NCBI GenBank assembly: GCA_017795005.1
Contig: CP051242.1
Location: 3,464,119 to 3,528,118 of the forward strand
Length of the DNA stretch: 64,000 nt
Origin: Balneolaceae bacterium
GTDB taxonomy: Bacteria; Bacteroidota; Rhodothermia; Balneolales; Balneolaceae
Direction of reading: 5' to 3'
Made by a program: the position numbers and the translations under genes. The first letter of the stretch is position 1. Every line of letters starts with the position of its first letter. The notes under the pieces were generated by a model. That model worked only from the letters and a program-made list of their open reading frames with translations. It had not been told where the DNA came from and did not search any database. This document shows positions 44,811 to 53,203 of this stretch, piece after piece.

Positions 44811-44845
44811 AGCCGTCGACCATTGATTTGGGGACGGCTTTTTTA
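44811..44845 (+). terminator. terminator-like hairpin, plus direction
   Basis: AGCCGTC (44811-44817) pairs with GACGGCT (44833-44839), followed by a T-run to 44845. It overlaps the stop codon of the convergent TM2 gene. It may end a short transcript from the gene-free interval. Confidence 0.6.
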
Positions 44846-45481
44846 TTGAGATTCAGTTTTTTGTGACAACTGCTTAAGCTTCACTTCCCTTAACTGATTC
44901 ATATAATTCTGATCATCTACCATGCCGGATAATGCAAACAGGTCATAGAGGGCTCCAAAACCGAATAAACCCCACGAAAACAACCAGCCCAATCCTGTAC
45001 CAATTCTTCCTAAGTAAAAGCGATGGAGTCCCAAAACGCCAAAGCCACCAAAAAACCAAAGCAGATAAGCCACAGCTTTAGATTTTTGTTCGTGACTATA
45101 CTGGTTCTCAATTTTACGTCGGATTTTTTTCTTCTTCCCACCTGTTTTTGAGATGAATTCATCGATACTCTGAAGCAGCCTTTTGGCAAAGCGTTTTAGT
45201 TGAACATGCCCTGTGGTTTGAATACCCAGTTCCCCGGAAATCATATCTTTTTCAAAGATGAATTCATCCAGCAATTTGTTGAGATCAATAGTACCAACCT
45301 GAAAGGCATGAATCTTCCTATTCAGGTTTTTGAGCGAATCCGAAATAGTGATAGCCAGACTAGTTGTTCTGACTGATTCTGTTTCATCCAACTCAGTAAG
45401 CAGACCTTCATATCGTTTTGAAGCTTCCTCAAATACGTTTTGTGCCTGATCGACTAATTCAAACTGATCTGCTTTTTTCAC
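44843..45481 (-). CDS. TM2-domain membrane protein with N-terminal helical region
   Basis: A 212-aa protein. Residues about 1-125 are charged and helical (FELVDQAQNVFEEASKRYEG onward), then a basic GGKKKKIRRK stretch, then the TM2 domain (about 138-195): AVAYLLWFFGGFGVLGLHRFYLG and LGWLFSWGLFGFGALYDLFAL are its two membrane helices with the linking HRFY and DLF motifs. Function is unknown. The basic stretch probably marks the cytoplasmic side. It begins 25 nt from a divergent frameshifted small ORF. Confidence 0.8.
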   Translation of the reverse strand: MKKADQFELVDQAQNVFEEASKRYEGLLTELDETESVRTTSLAITISDSLKNLNRKIHAFQVGTIDLNKLLDEFIFEKDMISGELGIQTTGHVQLKRFAKRLLQSIDEFISKTGGKKKKIRRKIENQYSHEQKSKAVAYLLWFFGGFGVLGLHRFYLGRIGTGLGWLFSWGLFGFGALYDLFALSGMVDDQNYMNQLREVKLKQLSQKTESQ

Positions 45482-45506
45482 TTATGCTATCTCTATTGGA
45501 AATTAA

Positions 45507-45745
45507 ATGGATGAACTCCTTCGTGTAAGAAGAAAATAAGTTTCCTGATAAATGTCGACTGGGAAAATAGCTTTCGGGATTTGCGGGGATTAACCTCTCA
45601 TGCCAGACATGCACACGATTTATCGAGAGAAGAAATCTATGATATTATCCAGACCGAAAAGGATGAAAAAGGCGATTTCTTGAAAATCCTTGCAGGTGCT
45701 GGTGCTTTTTTATTGGCTGTGATTACGATGGGTAGAATTAGATAA
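45507..45745 (+). pseudogene. small membrane-tailed ORF broken by a frameshift
   Basis: ATG at 45507 gives MDELLRVRRK and then a TAA at 45537. The -1 frame continues without a stop as KKKISFLINVDWENSFRDL to a TAA at 45743-45745. Adding one A to the A4 run at 45533-45536 would join both parts into a 79-codon protein with a C-terminal hydrophobic tail (FLKILAGAGAFLLAVITMG). It may be a pseudogene, a sequencing slip, or a ribosomal frameshift at the A-run. Function unknown. It runs up to the stop of the convergent secreted protein. Confidence 0.4.
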
Positions 45746-46423
45746 CTATTCATATCGTTGCCTAAATAATAAGATTTGAGCGCTTGAAACTTGTGATGTA
45801 TAGCATATAGGAGAATATCCTCCTGGCTTTGAATAAGCACTCCGACCTCCACATCTTCTACCGGCTCTATCACGATTATAAGGGCTTGGACAATTTCCCG
45901 GATAAGAAGAAAGAGACTGTTGGATTATTAAATTAGCAATTTCATCATCTGTAGCATTTTTTACACTTATACAACTGTTATTTCTTTTTGTATATGGAAA
46001 ATTGCAGTTCCATCCATCACCCCTAAAGTTAAGGCTGGCGTTTGCTGGAACTTCTACTTTTGTACAACCTGTGCTATTGTAATACTCTTTATAGTATCCT
46101 CGGTCGCACTCCCAGTCATTACCCCTAAAGTTAAGACTCGCATTCGCTGGAACTTCTACTTTTGTACAACCTGTGCTATTGTAATACTTTTTATAATACC
46201 CTCGATTGCACTCCCAGTCATTACCCCTAAAGTTAAGACTCGCATTTTCTGGAATTACTACCTTTGTGCAACTTGTACTATTATAATTCACTTTATAGTA
46301 GCCTCGGTTACATTCCCAGCCATTACCATAAGCTACTTTATGCGCATTTTTTGGAATGGTTTGTCCATGCGCAATAATTGGTAAGAAAATGACTATTAAT
46401 AGCGAAAAAAAGACTTTTGACAT
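45746..46423 (-). CDS. secreted Cys-rich tandem-repeat protein
   Basis: A 225-aa exported protein from the ATG at 46423 (AGGAAAT upstream). The start at 46495 would hide the signal peptide KVFFSLLIVIFLPIIAHGQ. The mature part has four units of about 34 residues, each with WECNRGYYK, NST and GCTK, i.e. two Cys per unit. After them comes a distinct C-terminal module SYPGNCPSPYNRDRAGRRCGGRSAYSKPGGYSPICY. Cys spacing suggests disulfides in the periplasm or outside. I do not recognise a function; the C-terminal motif recurs in unrelated secreted proteins. It sits 112 nt downstream of the CBASS genes on the same strand. Confidence 0.75.
   Translation of the reverse strand: MSKVFFSLLIVIFLPIIAHGQTIPKNAHKVAYGNGWECNRGYYKVNYNSTSCTKVVIPENASLNFRGNDWECNRGYYKKYYNSTGCTKVEVPANASLNFRGNDWECDRGYYKEYYNSTGCTKVEVPANASLNFRGDGWNCNFPYTKRNNSCISVKNATDDEIANLIIQQSLSSYPGNCPSPYNRDRAGRRCGGRSAYSKPGGYSPICYTSQVSSAQILLFRQRYE
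46021..46326. repeat. 102-bp tandem repeat, three units, inside the secreted protein gene
   Basis: Units start at 46021, 46123 and 46225, each opening CCCTAAAGTTAAG and 102 nt long (34 codons). Units 1 and 2 are nearly the same; unit 3, at the N-terminal side of the protein, is more diverged. A fourth, weaker unit continues to about 46360. Confidence 0.9.
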
Positions 46424-46535
46424 ATTTCCTATTCTTAAGTGAATACATTTAAATCTAGCTAAGCAAAAGGGTCTAGTCAAAATATGGGCAATCAATTGGT
46501 TTTAATTGGTATTGAATAAGCTCTTAAGTTTAATT

Positions 46536-47471
46536 TTATGACTCAACATGCGTGTAATCAATTAAGTCTTCAAAACCATGCCTTATTGCTATTTGCTTAA
46601 TTTGAGCCTCAAATCTCATAATTTCACGCTCTAAAATCGAATAGTAGTCTTCATCCATAGTAGAAAATGATTCAGGCAATAAATTTTTTATTGTATGATT
46701 TAGTGCTGTGAGTGTTGTAGGAAAATCGACAATCACTAATTTGTTATTCTCAATTACAGTATCTATTTGAATTTTTCTTGGTCTTCCAGGAGTATTAATT
46801 TCTAAATCTGAAGTTTTTCTCAACTTTTTCAACTTTTCGAACTGGATATTCAGATCCTCATTTAATCTTGAAGGAATAATTATTTCCAACTTACAATCCT
46901 CAAATTTTGAGCCCTCATATTCAATTCCTCCATTTGTAATTATGTATGTGCAAACGGGTTTTAGCAAATTTTCAAAATATCCAGATGCAAGAGTTGTAGA
47001 AGGGAAAAAGTTTGAACCAAGTATATTCTGAGCTAAAAAGTAATCTTTAACTTTTAAAACTGAATCTTCAAAAGATTTTCTGTTTCCTTTTTTAAACATT
47101 GATAAAGTAATACCCTTTAAATCTGATAAAACATTTACTGTTTCTTCAACAATAAAAGCGGATTTAGATATTCCTAACCGTCCCATAAATAAACCTAATT
47201 CAAAAAGTATATTGTCTCGTGGGTTCAACACCACATTATTTCGGTAAATAACTTGGTCATCTGGTGTTCCTATTAAGATTCCGAAATCAAACTTAAGTGA
47301 TGCTTTTAGTAGGCTATCTAAAAAACTCTTATTCAATTTGAAAACAGATTTCTCATAGATACTCTCATTCCAGATCGTTACTTCAAATTCATCTTCTAAT
47401 ATTTGTTTTGCTGATTCGGCTAATTCTATACTTTCAGATGAACAACCAATAAATATTTTCCTCTTTCTCAT
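46536..47471 (-). CDS. TIR-STING effector of a CBASS anti-phage system (Cap12-like)
   Basis: A 311-aa two-domain protein. Residues 1-130 are a TIR-like domain of the predicted nucleotide-binding type: KIFIGCSSES (5-14), TPDDQVIYRNNVVLNPRDNILFELGLFMGRLG, in which Glu 91 of FELG is the likely NAD-cleaving residue. Residues about 155-311 resemble bacterial STING: ASGYFENLLKPVC at 162-174, a GRPRK lid loop at 229-233, and DFPTTLTAL at 249-257 on the cyclic-dinucleotide-binding strand. On binding of c-di-GMP, bacterial TIR-STING proteins polymerise and deplete NAD+, killing the infected cell. It overlaps the CD-NTase gene by 4 nt (ATGA), so both are made from one message. Confidence 0.82.
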   Translation of the reverse strand: MRKRKIFIGCSSESIELAESAKQILEDEFEVTIWNESIYEKSVFKLNKSFLDSLLKASLKFDFGILIGTPDDQVIYRNNVVLNPRDNILFELGLFMGRLGISKSAFIVEETVNVLSDLKGITLSMFKKGNRKSFEDSVLKVKDYFLAQNILGSNFFPSTTLASGYFENLLKPVCTYIITNGGIEYEGSKFEDCKLEIIIPSRLNEDLNIQFEKLKKLRKTSDLEINTPGRPRKIQIDTVIENNKLVIVDFPTTLTALNHTIKNLLPESFSTMDEDYYSILEREIMRFEAQIKQIAIRHGFEDLIDYTHVES

Positions 47472-48529
47472 GAATTTAATTGCTGCTTTAGGTCAAGATT
47501 AATAAGTACAATTTCTTGTAATAATTTTTTTAGTTCCTCGATTTTTGATCTGTTATTCTTAAGTATAAATTCTCTTCCATCTACCGACCTTAGGCGCTCT
47601 TGATGATTATAGTCTGTACAAAGACTTGTTAATTGAGTTTGTAGAACATCTACTAACTCTAAATAGGATTTATCAGAGTATCTATATGTTTCTATATCAT
47701 AGCAAATTGCATTTATCTCGAAACTAGTAACATCAATTATTTGATCAGAGTCGGCTTTAACGTTCTTTAAAAACCTGATCATTTTCTTTAACCGTCCAGA
47801 AGTTGATGAGCTCCTATTATTGATCCTTTCAATGCTTAAAAAAGGATAATTAGGCATTCCTTTTTCATGAAGAGCTTTATTATAAATTTGAACTCCTCTA
47901 TAAGAACCTTTACCGTTAATTATTGACTCCACATCGTCGTACCAATTTGCTGTTACAATATCTACTTCTCGATTTAAGCTTCTATTTTTAATTCTGATGG
48001 CTTTTGGTCCTCTTGTATCACAATCTATGTATATATCATTTAGTGTTTTTTCTGAATCAATTCTTATTGATCTTAAGTCATCTAAAGCAGTCCCAGGATA
48101 TTTGGGATTGTTATATTCCACTTTTAGGCGGTTATATTTAATGTCACCATATTTGACCATTGTCGTTGTACCACCCCCTATTAAAGTATTCACTTTCTGA
48201 ATATCAACTGTATAGAACTTCTCACATATTACGAGGAGATCAATATCGCTATAACCTCTAATATGTGTCTCTGTCATTACTGAACCTTGATATTCATATG
48301 ACACATCAGTTAATACTTTTTCTAAATGTTCTTTAACTCTAGTTCCCGCTTCTCTACTTTTCTTCGTGTACTCTGGAGGTACCCCATTCATGGAATCTCT
48401 TACATACTTTTGTGCATCTGTGTAAGAAATTGCGGCTAATTTCTCCTGAAAGGATTTAATGACCTCAATTTCATCAGGATTATATCTATTATTTAATGAT
48501 TTGAGTAGCTGAGTGTAATTCTTATTCAT
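47468..48529 (-). CDS. CD-NTase (CdnE-like cyclic dinucleotide synthase) of CBASS
   Basis: A 353-aa nucleotidyltransferase from the ATG at 48529 (an in-frame TTG precedes it directly). The polymerase-beta-like core has GS at 82-83 (EYQGSVMTETHIRGYSDID), the metal-binding DID at 95-97 (SDIDLLVI) and a third Asp at 190 (REVDIVTANW). A C-terminal helical domain follows. This is the cGAS/DncV-like layout. Next to TIR-STING, such enzymes are mostly of the CdnE clade and make c-di-GMP; product identity is inferred from the partner. There are no Cap2/Cap3 ubiquitin-like genes, so this is a minimal type I system. Confidence 0.85.
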   Translation of the reverse strand: MNKNYTQLLKSLNNRYNPDEIEVIKSFQEKLAAISYTDAQKYVRDSMNGVPPEYTKKSREAGTRVKEHLEKVLTDVSYEYQGSVMTETHIRGYSDIDLLVICEKFYTVDIQKVNTLIGGGTTTMVKYGDIKYNRLKVEYNNPKYPGTALDDLRSIRIDSEKTLNDIYIDCDTRGPKAIRIKNRSLNREVDIVTANWYDDVESIINGKGSYRGVQIYNKALHEKGMPNYPFLSIERINNRSSSTSGRLKKMIRFLKNVKADSDQIIDVTSFEINAICYDIETYRYSDKSYLELVDVLQTQLTSLCTDYNHQERLRSVDGREFILKNNRSKIEELKKLLQEIVLINLDLKQQLNS

Positions 48530-48654
48530 CAAAGAGACCTGTATTTAAGACTGGGGTTTCTGTACTTAACTAAAGTAAGACCGATCTCAATAGAACTCCT
48601 TACAAAGTTTTTATTCTATTTTGTTTTACCATTGTTGTACCTCAGTAAAATAAA

Positions 48655-48693
48655 AAAGCCTTAAATAACTATTAAATTGTTACTTAAGGCTTT
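48655..48693 (-). terminator. intrinsic terminator of the tRNA-Met gene
   Basis: AAAGCCTTAA (48655-48664) pairs with TTAAGGCTTT (48684-48693). On the minus strand it follows the tRNA by 8 nt and ends in a run of T. It separates the tRNA from the CBASS operon. Confidence 0.85.
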
Positions 48694-48700
48694 TATTTTG

Positions 48701-48774
48701 TAGCGTGGGGCGGAATTGAACCGCCGACCTCACGATTATGAGTCGTGCGCTCTAACCATCTGAGCTACCACGCC
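48701..48774 (-). tRNA. tRNA-Met (CAT), probably elongator
   Basis: 74 nt on the minus strand. Acceptor GGCGTGG pairs with CCACGCT, with the discriminator A at 48701. The D arm reads TAGCTCAGATGGTTAGAGC. The anticodon stem CACGA/TCGTG encloses CTCATAA, anticodon CAT. The T arm GGCGG-TTCAATT-CCGCC is perfect. CCA is not encoded. The D-arm and absence of initiator features suggest elongator Met; a tRNA-Ile with modified CAT cannot be fully excluded. Confidence 0.92.
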
Positions 48775-48988
48775 AATCTTTTTTGCCACCAAATCTCAAA
48801 AACACTAAAAGAAAAATATATTCTTTTTTTGTGCTTTAGTGTTTCCGTGGCCTCTCTTTTTTCAAAGAGCATCAAATATAAGGCTTTCCATACTTAGACG
48901 TAACAATTTTTTGAGTTATTCTTCCAAATCTCATTTCTAAGTTTGTTACCTTCATTTCTATCATTTGAACGCAGGCTAATTACAGATA

Positions 48989-50455
48989 ATGGCACAAAAG
49001 ATTACAAAAAGAGAACAGGATTATTCCCAGTGGTACCTGGACGTGGTAAAAGAAGCAAAACTGGCAGAGCATTCTCCGGTCAGAGGTTGTATGGTTATCC
49101 GTCCGAATGGAATGGCATTGTGGGAAAATATGAAGGCAGGACTGGATGGAATGTTCAAAGAAACCGGTCATGAGAACGCTTATTTCCCTCTTTTTATCCC
49201 AAAATCTTTTTTGAGTAAAGAAGCTCAACATGTGGAAGGATTTGCCAAAGAATGTGCTGTTATTACTCATAGTAGACTCAAGGCTGTTGATGGTGGTGTG
49301 GAAGTAGACCCGGAATCTGCATTGGAAGAAGAACTAATTGTCCGCCCTACTTCTGAAACTATCATCTGGGATACCTACCGAAACTGGATTCAATCCTATC
49401 GCGATCTCCCGATTCTCATTAATCAATGGGCGAATGTGGTTCGCTGGGAAATGAGAACCCGTCTCTTCCTGAGAACCATGGAATTTTTATGGCAGGAAGG
49501 TCATACCGCGCACGCCACTAAAGAAGAAGCTGTGGAAGAAACCCTTCAGATGCTGGAAGTGTACCGAACATTTGCGGAAGAGTATATGGCTATGCCGGTC
49601 ATCACCGGAGTTAAAACTGAAAGTGAACGTTTTGCTGGTGCCGAAGATACCTATTGTATCGAAGCCTTAATGCAGGATGGAAAAGCATTGCAGGCAGGAA
49701 CTTCCCATTTCCTTGGACAGAATTTTGCCAAAGCCTTTGATGTGAAATTTCAGGACAGTGATGGCGATCACAAACTAGTTTGGGCAACCAGCTGGGGAGT
49801 TTCAACCCGTTTGATTGGAGGATTAATTATGACTCATTCCGATGATCAGGGATTGGTGCTTCCTCCGAAGCTCGCACCCACTCAGGTTGTCATTGTTCCT
49901 ATTTACAGAGATGATGAACAACGAGCTACTGTTCTTGAGTACGGAGATTCCATTTTCAATGAATTGAAAGAACTTGGAATCCGTGTAAAACTGGATGATC
50001 GGGATAACTACAAACCGGGCTTCAAATTTGCAGAACATGAGGCTACCGGTATTCCACTTCGGATTGCTATTGGTCCAAGGGATGTAGAAAAAGGAAATGT
50101 GGAACTAGCCCGACGTGATACAAAAAATAAAAGCTTTGAATCCCGAGAAGGAATTGGGGTACTTGTACAAAATCTCCTGGTAACTATTCAAAACGATTTA
50201 TTTGAATCTGCCAAAAAGCGCCGGGAAGAAATGACTTCAGAAGTTGATTCGTACGAAGAGTTCAAAACAGTTCTGGAAGAAAAAGGCGGCTTTATTTATG
50301 CCCACTGGGACGGAACAGCAGAAACGGAAGAACTCATCAAAAATGAGACGAAAGCTACTATACGCTGTATTCCACTTACCGAAGGTGAATCCGGGACTTG
50401 CATGGTTACCGGAAAACCTTCCAAGCAAAAAGTGTTACTCGCTAAAGCATACTAA
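48989..50455 (+). CDS. proS: prolyl-tRNA synthetase, type 3 (short)
   Basis: Charges tRNA-Pro. 488 aa, without the editing insertion of the long E. coli type; [32 protein letters not shown] is the N-terminus of the eukaryote/archaeon-like form also found in many Bacteroidota. Class II motifs: [12 protein letters not shown] (about 111-122), [21 protein letters not shown] (motif 2) and [19 protein letters not shown] (motif 3). The anticodon domain starts at about 295, and the C-terminal Zn-like region ends with [11 protein letters not shown]. The nnr gene starts 6 nt later, suggesting cotranscription. Confidence 0.95.
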   Translation: MAQKITKREQDYSQWYLDVVKEAKLAEHSPVRGCMVIRPNGMALWENMKAGLDGMFKETGHENAYFPLFIPKSFLSKEAQHVEGFAKECAVITHSRLKAVDGGVEVDPESALEEELIVRPTSETIIWDTYRNWIQSYRDLPILINQWANVVRWEMRTRLFLRTMEFLWQEGHTAHATKEEAVEETLQMLEVYRTFAEEYMAMPVITGVKTESERFAGAEDTYCIEALMQDGKALQAGTSHFLGQNFAKAFDVKFQDSDGDHKLVWATSWGVSTRLIGGLIMTHSDDQGLVLPPKLAPTQVVIVPIYRDDEQRATVLEYGDSIFNELKELGIRVKLDDRDNYKPGFKFAEHEATGIPLRIAIGPRDVEKGNVELARRDTKNKSFESREGIGVLVQNLLVTIQNDLFESAKKRREEMTSEVDSYEEFKTVLEEKGGFIYAHWDGTAETEELIKNETKATIRCIPLTEGESGTCMVTGKPSKQKVLLAKAY

Positions 50456-50461
50456 ATACCC

Positions 50462-51952
50462 ATGAATATCCCGCACTCATATCAGTTGTTTACTGCCAAA
50501 GGTAGTCGGAAGCTGGATGAGCGTACTATATCTGAATTTGGGATTGATGGTTTTACATTGATGGAAGTTGCGGGAAACCGTGCTGCTGATTTTATTCTTC
50601 AACAGATCGAACCTGAAAGTCACGGACTATTTGTTTGTGGAAAAGGCAACAATGCCGGGGATGCTTTAGTTACAGCCAGAATTCTCAGTGAGCACGATAT
50701 CCAATGTTCTGTTCTGTTTGTTTCAGGTACTGGTGATCTTTCTGAAGATTGTGCTAAAAATCTGAGTCTGCTTCAAAAACTGGAACAGGATATTACTTTT
50801 TACCGATCGTCAAATGAACTTCCTGAATCTGTTTCTTTTGATTTTGTTGTAGACGGGATGCTAGGCACAGGCCTTAATTCCGAAGTCCGATCACCTTACA
50901 AAGAAGTTATTAAATGGGTTAACTCTCAGAAAGCACCGGTTTTCTCTATGGATGTTCCAACCGGATTACATGCTGATAACGGAGAAATTTTAGGAAATGC
51001 TGTTAATGCAGATTATACCCTCGCTTTCGGAACATTAAAGCAAGGCTTCTTCATTGAATCAGGCTATGATGTATGTGGTGAGATAATTTTTTGCGAGCTT
51101 CCGTTTCCATCATCCTTGAAAGATTCTTCTACTTTTTTAATTGATGAAATTTGGGTTAACAATTTAAAGACTGATACTCCCAAAAGAGCTCACAAATATG
51201 ATGGAGGCGTTGTAATCATTATTGCAGGTTCAGAAGGGTTAACAGGAGCTGCAATACTTGCTGCAAAAAGTGCCTGGTCAACCGGGGTAGGCGGAGTGGG
51301 GCTTATAACTCCAAAAGGGTTGTTAGATGTGTATGAAAAAAACCTGGTTCAAGTTATCAAAAAACCGATTGGGAGCTCTAAAGATTTCAATTTTACTACA
51401 AAACATCTTGAAGAAGTAATATCTGTCCTTTCGGAAAAACCCGGAACTTTACTAATCGGACCAGGATTAGGTCGAGATTCTGAAACTATCGAGTTTGTAA
51501 GGGAGCTTCTTTCTGAGTATTCGGGAAATGTTGTAATAGATGCAGATGCCTTATTTGCTTTATCCGAAGGAGGTTCTATTCAAAAACCAACGAATTCAGA
51601 ATGGATACTTACACCTCATCCGGGAGAGCTAAAAAAATTATCGGGTGGTAATCTAGAAAACAGAATGGAATCTTCTCGGATTTTATCCAAGCAAATCGGC
51701 GCAACTATTGTTTCTAAAGGGCTCCCTTCGATTGTTGTAAATTCAACTTTGACACTTTTAACTGGATACGATACACGAATATTTTCACGCGCAGGTTTTG
51801 GTGATGTATTGGCAGGGAAAGTTGCCGGATTCTGGCTTCAACAAAAAAGTGCGGAACTTGCAGCCATTTTTGCACTTTTAGATGGAAAAGAAAAATCAGA
51901 CTTTCATACATTCACTACTAAAACTCCTCTGGAGCCACTCGACACTATTTAA
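50462..51952 (+). CDS. nnrD: bifunctional NAD(P)H-hydrate epimerase/dehydratase
   Basis: Repairs damaged NAD(P)H hydrates. In 496 aa, the N-terminal domain (about 1-215) is the YjeF_N epimerase: LMEVAGNRAADFIL, FVCGKGNNAGDALVTARIL, SMDVPTGLHAD. The C-terminal domain (about 225-496) is the ribokinase-like ADP/ATP-dependent dehydratase: IIAGSEGLTGAAILAAKSAW, LLIGPGLGRDSE, VIDADALFAL, LTPHPGELKKL and RAGFGDVLAGKVAGF near the end, which has the catalytic Asp. Starts 6 nt after proS. Its TAA is followed in the same frame by a VanZ-like ORF. Confidence 0.93.
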   Translation: MNIPHSYQLFTAKGSRKLDERTISEFGIDGFTLMEVAGNRAADFILQQIEPESHGLFVCGKGNNAGDALVTARILSEHDIQCSVLFVSGTGDLSEDCAKNLSLLQKLEQDITFYRSSNELPESVSFDFVVDGMLGTGLNSEVRSPYKEVIKWVNSQKAPVFSMDVPTGLHADNGEILGNAVNADYTLAFGTLKQGFFIESGYDVCGEIIFCELPFPSSLKDSSTFLIDEIWVNNLKTDTPKRAHKYDGGVVIIIAGSEGLTGAAILAAKSAWSTGVGGVGLITPKGLLDVYEKNLVQVIKKPIGSSKDFNFTTKHLEEVISVLSEKPGTLLIGPGLGRDSETIEFVRELLSEYSGNVVIDADALFALSEGGSIQKPTNSEWILTPHPGELKKLSGGNLENRMESSRILSKQIGATIVSKGLPSIVVNSTLTLLTGYDTRIFSRAGFGDVLAGKVAGFWLQQKSAELAAIFALLDGKEKSDFHTFTTKTPLEPLDTI

Positions 51953-51961
51953 GACGCTATC

Positions 51962-52348
51962 ATCAAGACTTTATTATTTAAATACCGAAGACTTGCAGTT
52001 TTCCTGTTCCTGTTAGCAACATTTGCCATCCTGTTTGGCACACTGTTTCCTGCCGACCGTTTATCTAAAATAAATGTTTGGGACCACGACAAAATCTGGC
52101 ATTTAATAGCTTTTGCGGTTTGGACCTTTCTATTTGGAGTAGTCAGGGCTGTATGGAAGAGGCAGAAACCGAATCTTTTTATAGTATTTACCTTAGGTTT
52201 GTTTTATGGACTTTTAGTTGAAGTCCTTCAATTCGTATTACCCACAAACCGAAGTCCTGAGCTCTATGATTTTATTGCTGATGCGTTGGGTTCAGGGCTA
52301 GCTGTTTTACTCCTTAAACCACTATTTAACCGGATGTTTGAAGAGTAA
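51962..52348 (+). CDS. VanZ-like small membrane protein, no standard start codon
   Basis: 128 codons of clear coding sequence after nnrD: KTLLFKYRRLAVFLFLLATF, NVWDHDKIWHLIAFAVWTF, GLFYGLLVEVLQFVLP and ELYDFIADALGSGLAVLLL are the four helices of VanZ-like proteins; HDKxxHxxAF and the ExxQ and DxxA motifs are typical. It is in the same frame as nnrD and separated from it only by TAA and two or three codons. The residue where Met is expected is Ile (ATC at 51962, followed by AAG), one base from ATG, with no ATG, GTG or TTG before about codon 74. It may start at ATC, be read through, or be disabled by a mutation or an error. Confidence 0.65.
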   Translation: MKTLLFKYRRLAVFLFLLATFAILFGTLFPADRLSKINVWDHDKIWHLIAFAVWTFLFGVVRAVWKRQKPNLFIVFTLGLFYGLLVEVLQFVLPTNRSPELYDFIADALGSGLAVLLLKPLFNRMFEE

Positions 52349-52435
52349 CCTCTACCTGCATGTTTATGTGATTTTACACTAATCTCTGTCTTCTTTTATT
52401 CATGTCGTAACTAATAATAAGAGAGGTACCTTACA

Positions 52436-53077
52436 ATGATTAAGAAAAGTCCTAAAGCTGATTTACGCTCTAAACATACACTCTTCGTTCAATTGGGCAT
52501 AATATGTTCACTATTGTTTATGATTGCAGCTACACATATGAATGTAGAATCAAAAGCTCCAAATCCGCCAGATGTGACTAAACTACCGGATGTTGAACCG
52601 GTTGATATATTACCTATTATCCCTCCGGATACCCCACCACCCCCTATGAGGCCATCCGTGTTTAATCCTGTTCCTAATGATAACCCGATTGAGCCAGATC
52701 CAATTGAGTTTGATCCTATTGAATTTGATGGACCAATTCATATACCAACTCCTCCCCATATTACTCCCGAAGAAAAATTTGAGCTTTTACCCGAAATCAT
52801 GCCAACTATGAAAGGTGGTCTTGAAAAACTATACCGGGAAATAGAGTATCCTAAACAAGCTAAACTAACTGGAATTGAAGGCAGGGTTATTGTTCAGTTT
52901 GTGGTAAATAAAAAAGGAGAAGTTGAAAATCCGAAGATTCTACGTGGAATTGGAGGAGGTTGCGATGAGGAAGTACTTAGAGTTATTAAGCTTATGAAGT
53001 TTACACCGGGAATTCAGAACGGAAATTTTGTACCCGTAAGAATGGCTCAAACCGTAACCTTCAAACTTCAAAACTAA
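52436..53077 (+). CDS. TonB-family energy transducer
   Basis: A 213-aa inner-membrane protein that spans the periplasm to pass proton-motive force to outer-membrane transporters. One N-terminal helix at about 17-36 (LFVQLGIICSLLFMIAATHM), then a proline/acid-rich spacer (IPPDTPPPPMRP, DPIEFDPIEFDGPI), then the TonB_C domain (about 130-213) with YPKQAKLTGIEGRVIVQFVVN and GGCDEEVLRVIKLMKFTPG. No ExbB/ExbD is in the window. A close paralogue follows 126 nt downstream; the gap holds only weak hairpins (53085-53108). Confidence 0.9.
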   Translation: MIKKSPKADLRSKHTLFVQLGIICSLLFMIAATHMNVESKAPNPPDVTKLPDVEPVDILPIIPPDTPPPPMRPSVFNPVPNDNPIEPDPIEFDPIEFDGPIHIPTPPHITPEEKFELLPEIMPTMKGGLEKLYREIEYPKQAKLTGIEGRVIVQFVVNKKGEVENPKILRGIGGGCDEEVLRVIKLMKFTPGIQNGNFVPVRMAQTVTFKLQN

Positions 53078-53203
53078 GCTTTTAAACGAAATTCATATTA
53101 ATTTCGTTACAAAAGCGTAATTATTAAATTAATGACTTGCGGACTTTCTAAAAAAACCCGTTCTTTTTTAGTCCACTAAAATCATTAGAAATCAGGAAAG
53201 ACT

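Larger units (their letters stand above)
44450..44842. other. gene-free interval of 393 nt after the NarL-type regulator
   Basis: No ORF of note. It contains a perfect hairpin GCACCTTTTG-AGCGAC-CAAAAGGTGC (44466-44491), three TACGTA palindromes (44703-44731), two near-direct AGCCGTC copies, and a plus-direction terminator-like hairpin at the right end. A small RNA ending at that hairpin is possible but only a guess. Confidence 0.5.

Noticed and set aside
45637-45873. 78-aa minus-strand ORF
   Set aside because: It overlaps the secreted protein gene in another frame and is antisense to the better-formed plus-strand small ORF.
53085-53171. Terminator between the two tonB genes
   Set aside because: The hairpins (AACGAAATT/AATTTCGTT and TAAAAAA/TTTTTTA) are weak and not followed by a clear T-run, so readthrough is likely.
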